Positions 1-5,091 of a stretch of 10,033 nt of DNA are shown here, in pieces. Origin of the DNA: Cellulomonadaceae bacterium (GTDB taxonomy: Bacteria > Actinomycetota > Actinomycetes > Actinomycetales > Cellulomonadaceae). The stretch is taken from the NCBI GenBank assembly GCA_031282935.1, contig JAITCS010000188.1:1-10033 (forward strand). The letters run 5' to 3'. The notes beneath the pieces are model-generated. The model was not told the origin of the DNA and made no database searches. It saw only the letters and a program-made list of their open reading frames with translations. The position numbers were made by a program, and so were the translations under genes. The number at the start of each line of letters is the position of its first letter. Within the stretch, counting starts at the first letter, position 1.

Positions 1-26
1 GGTGGTTTCGACGGGGCTCAACCACC
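1..26. repeat. REP-like short palindromic repeat, copy 1
   Basis: Arms GGTGGTT and AACCACC flank a 12-nt centre, TCGACGGGGCTC. The same motif recurs at 698-722 and 1906-1930 and in part at 2899-2921, always between toxin-antitoxin modules. It touches the left edge of the window, so a longer copy could continue outside. Similar 'GTTTCGACAGGCTCAAC' intergenic palindromes are common in actinobacterial genomes. Confidence 0.75.
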
Positions 27-40
27 GTTTGCGTGGCGGA

Positions 41-56
41 TACCGTATTTACGGTA
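41..56. other. 16-bp dyad spanning the vapC stop codon
   Basis: TACCGTA and TACGGTA are perfect inverted arms separated by TT. The dyad contains the TAA stop of the minus-strand PIN gene (49-51). No T-tract follows on the minus strand, so it is not a typical intrinsic terminator. It may be an RNA 3'-end hairpin or a protein site. Confidence 0.45.
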
Positions 57-342
57 CGATATTGAGATAAGCTATTTCTTTGGGGCGTACCACCCCAAAA
101 TCGGTGCGATCTATGGTCGCAATCGTTTCTATCCTCAGCCGTTCAGCAATAGCTACGACAGAGGCATCCACGCCGCCAAGCGGTAAATCTCTCAGCATCC
201 CACAAACTTCAGCGAACACTGTTACGGGCAATACCCATTCGTCATTGTTAGCTTCGAACCAGGCTTTACAAATCCGGCACTTATTGTCTTTACCATTAAA
301 TAATGCCACCAGCACGCCCGTATCCAGAATGACGCGACTCAA
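49..342 (-). CDS. VapC-like PIN-domain toxin with internal deletion
   Basis: This 97-residue PIN-domain protein resembles type II VapC ribonuclease toxins. The N-terminus VILDTGVLVALF gives the first catalytic Asp (D7). VFAEV supplies E45, DASVVAIAERL supplies D59, and TIDRTDF supplies D78 or D81, so the usual acidic set is present. VapC proteins of this type are usually about 130 residues. Here AEVCGML runs directly into DLPLGGVDAS, so roughly 35 to 40 residues (the central helices between the second and third acids) are missing in frame. The start is TTG at 342: an in-frame TGA lies just upstream, and GAGGG sits about 8 nt before it. It overlaps the upstream antitoxin-like frame by 47 nt. 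The protein is probably inactive or atypical. PIN assignment is firm; toxicity is inferred. Confidence 0.75.
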   Translation of the reverse strand: MSRVILDTGVLVALFNGKDNKCRICKAWFEANNDEWVLPVTVFAEVCGMLRDLPLGGVDASVVAIAERLRIETIATIDRTDFGVVRPKEIAYLNIVP

Positions 343-544
343 AGCCTGCCCTCAGTTTGTTTCGCCTCATACGTTTCCGTAAATATTTATCATGGTTAGT
401 GGCGTAGTCTGGTGGGGCGGAAATGCATCCGGCCATTTCAAGGAACTTCTGTCGGGCGGCTAAGGTTTCTTTGGATAACGGATGAACATCAGCGGAAATA
501 TCCGGGCTTGATTGTACGAACAGCTCAGGATATGTTACCGACAT
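296..544 (-). CDS. Putative antitoxin upstream of the VapC-like gene
   Basis: This small basic protein of 82 residues lies immediately upstream of and overlaps the PIN toxin gene, the position expected for VapB. The part SKETLAARQKFLEMAGC, followed by PPDYATNHDKYLRKRMRR, resembles the toxin-wrapping C-terminal part of actinobacterial VapB proteins, which often end in an acidic-aromatic 'DHDAYLY'-like motif. No ribbon-helix-helix, AbrB or Phd DNA-binding domain can be recognised at the N-terminus. Upstream, the frame runs toward the 586-691 repeat element, so the original 5' end may be lost. The ATG at 544 has no clear Shine-Dalgarno; TTG at 562 is an alternative start. It may be a decayed gene. 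The assignment rests mainly on position. Confidence 0.4.
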   Translation of the reverse strand: MSVTYPELFVQSSPDISADVHPLSKETLAARQKFLEMAGCISAPPDYATNHDKYLRKRMRRNKLRAGFESRHSGYGRAGGII

Positions 545-585
545 AAAACTAGCGTACCACAAAGAAAGCGAACAAACAGCGCACG

Positions 586-691
586 GGTGGTTTCGGTGAT
601 CGACGCAGCCCGAGTGGTGAATCCGCTCGCGGACTCTACCGAGGCAAGGACGGAATTAAGGAGCGAAGCGACCGCAACGGGCTCAACCAAC
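586..691. repeat. About 105-bp dispersed repeat element, copy A
   Basis: The element begins GGTGGTTTCGGTGATCGACG and ends in a degenerate AACCAAC, with GAGCGAAGCGACC near its right end. Its first 65 positions match 1780-1844 with six differences, and the similarity continues to the right end. It separates the VapC module from the HTH/PIN module and is followed 6 nt later by a short palindrome (698-722). It is non-coding in appearance and could be a REP cluster or a small MITE-like element. Confidence 0.75.
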
Positions 692-697
692 AATGCG

Positions 698-722
698 GGT
701 GGTTTCAACAGGCTCAACCGCC
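698..722. repeat. REP-like short palindromic repeat, copy 2
   Basis: GGTGGTT and AACCGCC arms surround TCAACAGGCTC. It differs from the 1906-1930 copy at two positions and lies in the same place relative to a long element (just to its right) as that copy does. Confidence 0.75.
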
Positions 723-772
723 AGGTTTGGCGCGTGCAACATTCGCAGGGAACCGCAGGCGGCTCGTCAGCT

Positions 773-807
773 TTGACATTATCTGTCACTTGTGTCACGA
801 TGATGTT
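773..807 (+). promoter_or_regulatory. Promoter and candidate operator of the HTH/PIN module
   Basis: A perfect -35 TTGACA (773-778) is followed after 17 nt by CACGAT (796-801), a weak -10 that keeps the A2, A5 and T6 positions. The ATG is only 6 nt further, so the mRNA would be leaderless. Overlapping it are three half-sites: TGACA (774-778), TGTCA (784-788) and TGTCA (793-797). The first two form an inverted repeat with a 5-nt spacer. This fits autorepression by the HTH antitoxin encoded next. Confidence 0.5.
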
Positions 808-1095
808 ATGGCCACAATTACCGTCACTCCCGAATTGACTGACCGGGACATTGTCGATTTTATTCGTCGCGCAATCCGAGCGGGCGAACGCGTTCAAATT
901 ACGGCAACCGAACCATTTATGACGCCGCAAGAGTTCGCCGACTCAATGGATGTGTCAAGGGCTTTTATCATGAATAAAATCGTTGCTGGTGATTTACAAA
1001 CAATTAGGCGCGGAAACCGCCACCGAATTTCCGAGGTTGAAGCAGAACGTTTCCGAAGCTCATACTTCTCTGATATGGCATCCATCCAAGATTAG
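808..1095 (+). CDS. Excisionase/MerR-like HTH antitoxin
   Basis: This 95-residue protein has a short N-terminal region (MATITVTPELTDRDIVDFIR) and then a winged-HTH of the excisionase/helix-turn-helix-17 type at residues 38-76. The HTH shows MTPQEFADSMDVSRAFIMNK, the GDLQTIRRGN wing and HRIS. In actinobacteria such proteins form type II pairs with a downstream PIN protein, acting as antitoxin and operon repressor. The next gene starts 4 nt after this stop, which supports coupling. ATG at 808 was chosen because it begins the family-like sequence and sits 6 nt after a candidate -10; an upstream extension would read into the repeat. Its operator is probably the TGACA/TGTCA cluster just upstream. 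The HTH call is solid; the antitoxin role is inferred from the partner. Confidence 0.75.
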   Translation: MATITVTPELTDRDIVDFIRRAIRAGERVQITATEPFMTPQEFADSMDVSRAFIMNKIVAGDLQTIRRGNRHRISEVEAERFRSSYFSDMASIQD

Positions 1096-1099
1096 CGAA

Positions 1100-1762
1100 A
1101 TGGATACTGTATTAGTGGACGCAGACGTGCTGGCCCAGGCCACACCGAGAACCGTACTGTATTTGGCAAGAAGCCTTGCCGACAGACGATTCCGTATAAT
1201 CTTCAGTCCACATATTGAGGCCGAGGCAGAAAAAGCCCAGCGTCCAGGCGCTAATAAAGTATCCGCGTTACGGCAACGATTTGGTTGGAATATCGTTCCA
1301 GACCACCCAGATATCAGCGAGATAACTGTTGCAGATACCAATGTGAAAGATATTTCTATTTTAGCGGCAGCAATCGCAAATGATGCGAATTACATTGTGA
1401 CTGGCAATGTCCGAGATTTTGGCGTGCAAGACTTGGTAAGCTATTCGATGTCAGCCGTACACCCCGGTTACTTCCTAGCGCAACGTATATCAGAAAATGC
1501 CTACCGAAAAATCATCACTGAAATGGCAGCCCGCAGAGCCAAACCCCCAAACACCGAACTCGATATTCACGAAATCGAAATATCCGATGAACTACCCACT
1601 TTATTCGCTAGATATCAGAATGTGTTCGGCCCAGCAATAAGCAAAAGAACCAAAGCGCCCTTGAAGTACGTTTTTAGGGGCGCAATCTGCGTTACTTGTG
1701 GTCAATTTTCCGATGGTATTAGTCCCAATCTTGGTATCTGCTCGGAGTGTCTTTCACCCTAG
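1100..1762 (+). CDS. PIN-domain toxin with C-terminal Cys4 zinc-ribbon-like tail
   Basis: This 220-residue protein starts with a PIN core. MDTVLVDADVL contains the first acid (D7), SPHIEAEAE has E40/E42, and DISILAAAIANDANYIVTGN then RDF supplies D84 and D106, matching VapC-type ribonuclease motifs. Residues 125-195 form an extension not needed for a minimal PIN fold. The C-terminus has CVTC (C197, C200) and CSEC (C214, C217) separated by 13 residues, a likely zinc-binding ribbon or knuckle that may help RNA or partner recognition. The ATG is 4 nt after the antitoxin stop with no strong Shine-Dalgarno, suggesting translational coupling. Longer in-frame upstream starts would overlap the antitoxin gene and precede the PIN start. 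Expected function is RNA cleavage neutralised by the 808-1095 product; the target is unknown. Confidence 0.75.
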   Translation: MDTVLVDADVLAQATPRTVLYLARSLADRRFRIIFSPHIEAEAEKAQRPGANKVSALRQRFGWNIVPDHPDISEITVADTNVKDISILAAAIANDANYIVTGNVRDFGVQDLVSYSMSAVHPGYFLAQRISENAYRKIITEMAARRAKPPNTELDIHEIEISDELPTLFARYQNVFGPAISKRTKAPLKYVFRGAICVTCGQFSDGISPNLGICSECLSP

Positions 1763-1779
1763 AACTAGCAAAGCAGCCT

Positions 1780-1883
1780 GGTGGTTTCGGTGACCGACGC
1801 AGCCCGAGTGGAGAGGCCGCTCGCGGATTCTACCGAGGCCAGGAGTGAGTAGGGAGCGCAGCGACCACCACAGGCTAACCACC
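1780..1883. repeat. About 105-bp dispersed repeat element, copy B
   Basis: The element starts GGTGGTTTCGGTGACCGACG and ends GGCTAACCACC, so its termini form 7-bp inverted repeats (GGTGGTT/AACCACC). It is closely related to 586-691. It begins 17 nt after the PIN toxin stop and is followed 22 nt later by the short palindrome at 1906-1930. It marks the boundary between the second and third TA modules. Confidence 0.8.
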
Positions 1884-1905
1884 GGGCTTGGCCCGAGCGG
1901 GCGGG

Positions 1906-1930
1906 GGTGGTTTCGACAGGCTCAACCACC
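1906..1930. repeat. REP-like short palindromic repeat, copy 3
   Basis: Perfect 7-bp arms GGTGGTT and AACCACC flank TCGACAGGCTC. This is the best-formed copy in the window. It lies about 110 bp upstream of the Panacea antitoxin start. Nothing else is clear between it and that start except a Shine-Dalgarno. Confidence 0.8.
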
Positions 1931-2040
1931 GGAAACACTGCGGGCTGGCGTGTCTTGCAACGTTTTCGTACTCAATTTCGCTGTGGCGTTACCTTTTGTC
2001 CCTGGGCAATGTCATACTTAAGGCAGCGAAGGGGGCCACC

Positions 2041-2547
2041 ATGATTGACTACGATAAGTATGCCAACTTGATACTCTTGCTTTGTCGTGAATTGGGTGGC
2101 TTTGTCGCTGGTAAAAAGAAACTTGCGAAACTTCTTTACTATATTGACTTCGACAGGTACGAGTATCACGAGTCAATGCGCACCGTGACCGGAGACATTT
2201 ACCGAGCGCGGCCGATGGGGCCAGTGCCCAATCGTTATTTAGAAGTGGTTTCTACTCTAGAACGCGATGGGAAACTAAACCGCCGCACGCGCTCTCTAGG
2301 CGGCGGGTATCATCCGCAAGAAATATATGTTGCGCAAACCAGTCCTGACATATCCGTATTCGATGAAGACGATATGGCCGTGATTTCTAGAGTTGTGCAT
2401 AAATACGGGAACCTAGATGGTAAGCAACTAGAAACCCTCACCCACGCCGAGGCGCCGTGGGCTGGAACCGCACCAGATGATGTTATCGGTTTCGAGTTGG
2501 CGTTTTACCGGGGAACGGTATTTGATGATGCGCTGGCTGTCACATAG
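2041..2547 (+). CDS. Panacea-domain (DUF4065, SocA-like) antitoxin
   Basis: This 168-residue protein carries the signatures of the Panacea domain. KKLAKLLYYIDFDRY lies at residues 26-40, and GDIYRARPMGPVPNRYLEVV follows at 51-70 with the typical 'GPVP' turn. The C-terminal half has LDGKQLETLTHAEAPW, matching the usual 'L..lTH...PW' end of the family. Panacea proteins are promiscuous antitoxins that neutralise unrelated toxins encoded beside them. The toxin gene starts 23 nt before this stop. ATG at 2041 has a good Shine-Dalgarno (GAAGGGGG about 6 nt upstream). The gene is bounded on the left by the 1906-1930 repeat and on the right, after its toxin, by a repeat fragment at 2899. Confidence 0.88.
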   Translation: MIDYDKYANLILLLCRELGGFVAGKKKLAKLLYYIDFDRYEYHESMRTVTGDIYRARPMGPVPNRYLEVVSTLERDGKLNRRTRSLGGGYHPQEIYVAQTSPDISVFDEDDMAVISRVVHKYGNLDGKQLETLTHAEAPWAGTAPDDVIGFELAFYRGTVFDDALAVT

Positions 2548-2887
2548 GCAATTTGATTCCGAGTTTAAAACTTTAGCGAAGCGTCACAACGGTTTGGAAA
2601 TTGGGTTCGATAACGCGAAAAGGCTACTGGCGATTCAATTCGATCAAGACAGGCCGCAGACAGTTATTGCACCAGGCAAGCTGCACCGTGTTCACAGTGA
2701 CGCCGATTTTGAAATGTGGAAGCTCGAAATGGCAGTCAGGAATCTGCGGCCCAACCAATTCCCTCGGATATGGTTCGCACAGCAAACTAGACTAATTGCT
2801 TTCTTATCCATCCGTTCCCATGTGGACAATTACGATGATAGCGCTGTCCGGCAGGAAGCAATCGCCCGATTCGCCGAACTGAAATAA
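2525..2887 (+). CDS. RelE-like toxin paired with the Panacea antitoxin
   Basis: This 120-residue basic protein overlaps the Panacea antitoxin gene by 23 nt in another frame, a strong sign of a two-gene TA operon. It has a RelE/YafQ-like layout: an N-terminal helix region (FDSEFKTLAKRHNGLEIGF), then GKLHRVH (51-57), WKLEMAVR (65-72), FPRIWFAQ (79-86), and a terminal SHVDNYDD (98-105) before a closing helix. Related proteins are ribosome-dependent or free mRNA interferases, with basic residues and a late His as candidate catalytic groups (R55, H57, R81, H99). Two adjacent ATGs (2525, 2528) follow a GGGGAACGG ribosome site, so either could be used. RelE-superfamily membership is judged from pattern only; the pairing is secure. 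Confidence 0.65.
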   Translation: MMRWLSHRQFDSEFKTLAKRHNGLEIGFDNAKRLLAIQFDQDRPQTVIAPGKLHRVHSDADFEMWKLEMAVRNLRPNQFPRIWFAQQTRLIAFLSIRSHVDNYDDSAVRQEAIARFAELK

Positions 2888-2898
2888 TCGGTCTTCTA

Positions 2899-2921
2899 CC
2901 GGCTCAACCAGCGGGCGGGGG
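2899..2921. repeat. REP-like repeat fragment at the right end of the TA island
   Basis: GGCTCAACCAGCGGGCGGGG shares GGCTCAACCA with the other copies and GCGGGCGGGGG with 1900-1907. It fills the 34-nt gap between the converging toxin and regX3 stops. It is a degenerate half copy with no left arm. Confidence 0.5.
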
Positions 2922-3638
2922 TTAGTTGAATTTGTAGCCTAGGCCTCTTATCGTGAGGAGGTGGCGGGGGTGGGCTGGGTCCTGCTCGATTTTGCTGCGC
3001 AAACGCTTAATATGTACGTCAAGAGTTTTGGTGTCCCCCACATAGGTGGAGCCCCAAACCTCGTCAATTAGTTGGCTCCGAGTTAAAACCCGCCCCTGAT
3101 TGCGCATCAGCAATTCCAGTAAATCAAATTCTTTCAACGGCAACTTCACCAATTCACCGGCCACAGTTAATGTGTGCGCCTCAATATCCAACTCGATATC
3201 GTCCACCCGCTGCACCGGAATCGGTTCAAGCCCAAGTGTGCCGGTCGCATATTGTCGGGCTGCATTATCGCCAGCAACCCGCCGACGCAATACCGCCCTA
3301 ATGCGGGCCAACAATTCGCGGAAAGAATACGGTTTAGTCACATAATCATCGGCCCCCAATTCCAGGCCAATAATTTTATCTATCTCAGAGCCTTTTGCCG
3401 AAACCATTATCACGGGCACATCGGAAATGGTACGTAATTGGCGGCAAACTTGATCGCCGGGAATCCCTGGAATCATCAAATCTAATAAAACTAAATCGGC
3501 CCCGTGCGCATGGAAAGCCTGCAACGCTGTGACGCCATCATCCACCGCCTCAACCTCAAAACCCTCCCGCTCCAACTGATAGGTGAGCGGGTCGCGGTAA
3601 GAGCGTTCATCCTCAACTACAAGTATTCTTTTCCTGAT
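2922..3638 (-). CDS. regX3: RegX3-type OmpR-family response regulator, start codon non-canonical
   Basis: This regulator of 238 residues, if started at ATC 3638, is highly RegX3-like. The receiver has VVEDE with acids E9 and D10, phospho-acceptor D53 in LVLLDLMIPG, S80, and K102 in YVTKPYSF. A winged-helix DNA-binding domain follows at about 140-238, with LPLKEFDLLELLMRNQGRVL, VGDTKTLDVHIKRLRSK and TIRGLGYKF. The partner is the kinase encoded just upstream; in actinobacteria this pair senses phosphate limitation and controls phosphate uptake genes. No ATG, GTG, TTG or CTG lies between the in-frame TGA codons and VVEDE; the first canonical start, TTG at 3575, would delete the first strand and the acidic pocket. 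ATC (3636-3638), ATA (3624-3626) or a -1 frameshift from the kinase frame must be considered. Function is clear; the start is not. Confidence 0.88.
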   Translation of the reverse strand: MRKRILVVEDERSYRDPLTYQLEREGFEVEAVDDGVTALQAFHAHGADLVLLDLMIPGIPGDQVCRQLRTISDVPVIMVSAKGSEIDKIIGLELGADDYVTKPYSFRELLARIRAVLRRRVAGDNAARQYATGTLGLEPIPVQRVDDIELDIEAHTLTVAGELVKLPLKEFDLLELLMRNQGRVLTRSQLIDEVWGSTYVGDTKTLDVHIKRLRSKIEQDPAHPRHLLTIRGLGYKFN

Positions 3639-4864
3639 AGCGCCCCAATATCATCATCCATATCTAAACTCGGGAAACTCGTTATGCCGGAGTCAATTCT
3701 CGCCGACAGCCGAGCTGGCGCGCCCGCGAATGTTCCCGCTGATGGGAGCTGCAAAGTGAAAGTCGAACCGGCCTTAGGCGCTGACCAAACCGTAATGTCG
3801 CCACCATGATCGTGCGCGATGTGCTTCACAATGGATAAACCCAAACCCGTGCCGCCGGTGTGCCGCGACCGCGCCGGGTCGGTGCGATAAAAACGCTCAA
3901 AAATTCGCTTCTGATCCGCCTCGCCAATGCCAATTCCCTGGTCAACCACCGCAATTTCCACCAGGCCGTCCACCTCTTTGACCCCCACACCCACGCGGGT
4001 ACTGGCTGGCGAATAAGTCACGGCATTATCTATCAAATTGCGCACTGCCGTGGTTAGTAAAGCTTGATCACCATAAACCATCAAATCGGCTTCGCCTGAG
4101 GTACGAATTGTGATGTTCTTTGCGGTGGCTGCGGTTTGCGCCCGCGCTACGGCTTCGGCAATTACGTCCGCTAAATACACCACTTTTACGTCCGATAAAG
4201 AACCCGTGCTTTGGATTCGAGCCAATTCGATAATCTCTTGCACTAAAACGGATAACCTATTCGCCTCAACCGCCATTTGCTCAGTGAATCTGCGCACAGC
4301 CTCCGGGTCATCGGCTGCATCATTTACGGTTTCGGCAAGAAGTTGAATAGCGCCAACCGGAGTTTTTAGTTCATGCGAAACATTTACGACAAAATCTCTG
4401 CGGATCGCCTCAATTCGATGCGCCTCAGTCTGATCCTCGGCAAGCACCAAAATGCGACCGCGCCCAATATTCGCCACCCGAACCAGCAGCATCACGGCCG
4501 ACGCACTGAATGCTCCGCGCGGCAACTCGTATTCCTCTTCGACGATTTCCTCGCCCGCCCTTACCCTGGCAACCAAGTCCCTAATGGCTTCGTGGGCGAT
4601 TTCGTCAGCCCTGACCAGGCCAAACGCATACGCGCTCGGTGAGGCCGAAACTAGATCGCCGTCCTCGTCAATGAGCACGGCCGCCGCTTTTAGGATGGAG
4701 AGCACGCGAATGGCATCATCGGACAGCAACGGCACGGGGATTCTGGCCCGCAAAGCGTTCTCGCGCCGCCTGGTTTGCGCCAGCTTCACCGCCAGGATTG
4801 TGGTGGCGAGCGCCAGGGCGATAGCTGCGACCAGCCATACCGCCGAACCCAGAATCGGTGCCAC
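3617..4864 (-). CDS. senX3: SenX3-type sensor histidine kinase
   Basis: This 415-residue membrane kinase pairs with the regulator downstream. Residues 7-28 form one clear membrane segment, followed by RRR. A PAS-like region covers about 50-145 (AAVLIDEDGDLVSASPSAYAF). HisKA follows with phospho-acceptor H164 in FVVNVSHELKTPVGAIQLL. The ATPase domain has the N box NLIDNAVTYSP (276-286), G1 DQGIGIG (308-314), the F box RIFERFYR and G2 GGTGLGLS (337-344). Canonical SenX3 is of similar length but has two membrane segments. GTG at 4864 was chosen because the membrane segment follows at once. There is no Shine-Dalgarno, but TATCTT lies 8 nt upstream, which suggests a leaderless mRNA. The 3' end overlaps regX3, so the two are translationally linked. 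Confidence 0.92.
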   Translation of the reverse strand: MAPILGSAVWLVAAIALALATTILAVKLAQTRRRENALRARIPVPLLSDDAIRVLSILKAAAVLIDEDGDLVSASPSAYAFGLVRADEIAHEAIRDLVARVRAGEEIVEEEYELPRGAFSASAVMLLVRVANIGRGRILVLAEDQTEAHRIEAIRRDFVVNVSHELKTPVGAIQLLAETVNDAADDPEAVRRFTEQMAVEANRLSVLVQEIIELARIQSTGSLSDVKVVYLADVIAEAVARAQTAATAKNITIRTSGEADLMVYGDQALLTTAVRNLIDNAVTYSPASTRVGVGVKEVDGLVEIAVVDQGIGIGEADQKRIFERFYRTDPARSRHTGGTGLGLSIVKHIAHDHGGDITVWSAPKAGSTFTLQLPSAGTFAGAPARLSARIDSGITSFPSLDMDDDIGALSGKEYL

Positions 4865-4881
4865 AATATGTTAAGATACCA
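4865..4881 (-). promoter_or_regulatory. Extended -10 promoter of senX3 (leaderless)
   Basis: On the minus strand TGG precedes TATCTT (4873-4878), an extended -10. The GTG start begins 8 nt after it, so transcription would start at or near the first codon. No good -35 is visible, and no ribosome-binding site precedes GTG. Confidence 0.4.
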
Positions 4882-4915
4882 CATGCCAGCCCTGGGGCGC
4901 GCAACCCCGCACCCC

Positions 4916-4944
4916 TTGCAGCCCCAATCACGTTGCAGCCCCAA
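4916..4944. repeat. 12-bp direct repeat upstream of senX3
   Basis: TTGCAGCCCCAA occurs twice, at 4916-4927 and 4933-4944, identical and 17 bp apart start to start. On the minus strand it reads TTGGGGCTGCAA and lies about 52 to 80 bp upstream of the senX3 start, between the divergent senX3 and higA promoters. OmpR-family regulators bind direct repeats, so autoregulation by RegX3 is possible, although the sequence is not a known RegX3 or PhoP box. Confidence 0.5.
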
Positions 4945-4973
4945 CCAAATGGGCGAGTGCGAGAGAGAAAATC

Positions 4974-5003
4974 TTGACATCTAGCACCCACAGGTTCTAT
5001 TAT
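4974..5003 (+). promoter_or_regulatory. Strong promoter of the higA antitoxin
   Basis: TTGACA (4974-4979), an 18-nt spacer and TATTAT (4998-5003) form a near-consensus sigma-70-type promoter. The predicted start near 5010 lies inside the HigB remnant and about 80 nt before higA. Confidence 0.65.
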
Positions 5004-5004
5004 C

Positions 5005-5091
5005 AACTGGAATAGATGGTATCACAGCAATATCCCGAAAGCAGATGATTTACTGGACAGACACATCAGAGAGGTAAGCGAGAACAAATAA
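5005..5091 (+). pseudogene. C-terminal remnant of a HigB/RelE-type toxin
   Basis: The frame encodes NWNRWYHSNIPKADDLL and then DRHIREVSENK before TAA. This matches the C-terminus of HigB-type (Gp49-like, RelE/ParE superfamily) toxins, where a '.NWtkWYd..IP.AD.l...Hl' end is typical. The rest of the toxin (about 80 to 90 residues) is absent. The frame has no start codon after the TGA at 4976-4978, and homology seems to stop at the promoter -10 box (4998-5003). The stop overlaps the antitoxin start as TAATG, the usual junction of toxin-first HigBA operons. This is therefore a deleted toxin with its antitoxin retained. It is short, so the call depends on motif recall. Confidence 0.65.

Noticed and set aside
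535..930. 131-residue minus-strand frame
   Set aside because: It crosses the repeat element and the promoter and start of the HTH antitoxin, has no family features, and lies antisense to a real gene.
586..1930. Integron attC sites between TA cassettes
   Set aside because: GCTCAAC in the repeats fits the degenerate RYYYAAC core, and TA cassettes are common in integrons. But the modules lie on both strands, no paired GTTRRRY core with inner boxes is visible at the right spacing, and no integrase is present. The match is likely chance.
1..2921. CRISPR array
   Set aside because: The repeats are four to six irregular copies hundreds of bases apart with genes between them, not short regular repeats with unique spacers.
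4110..4874. Plus-strand frames of 78 to 140 residues over senX3
   Set aside because: They are antisense to the kinase, whose H, N and G boxes are all intact in the minus-strand frame.
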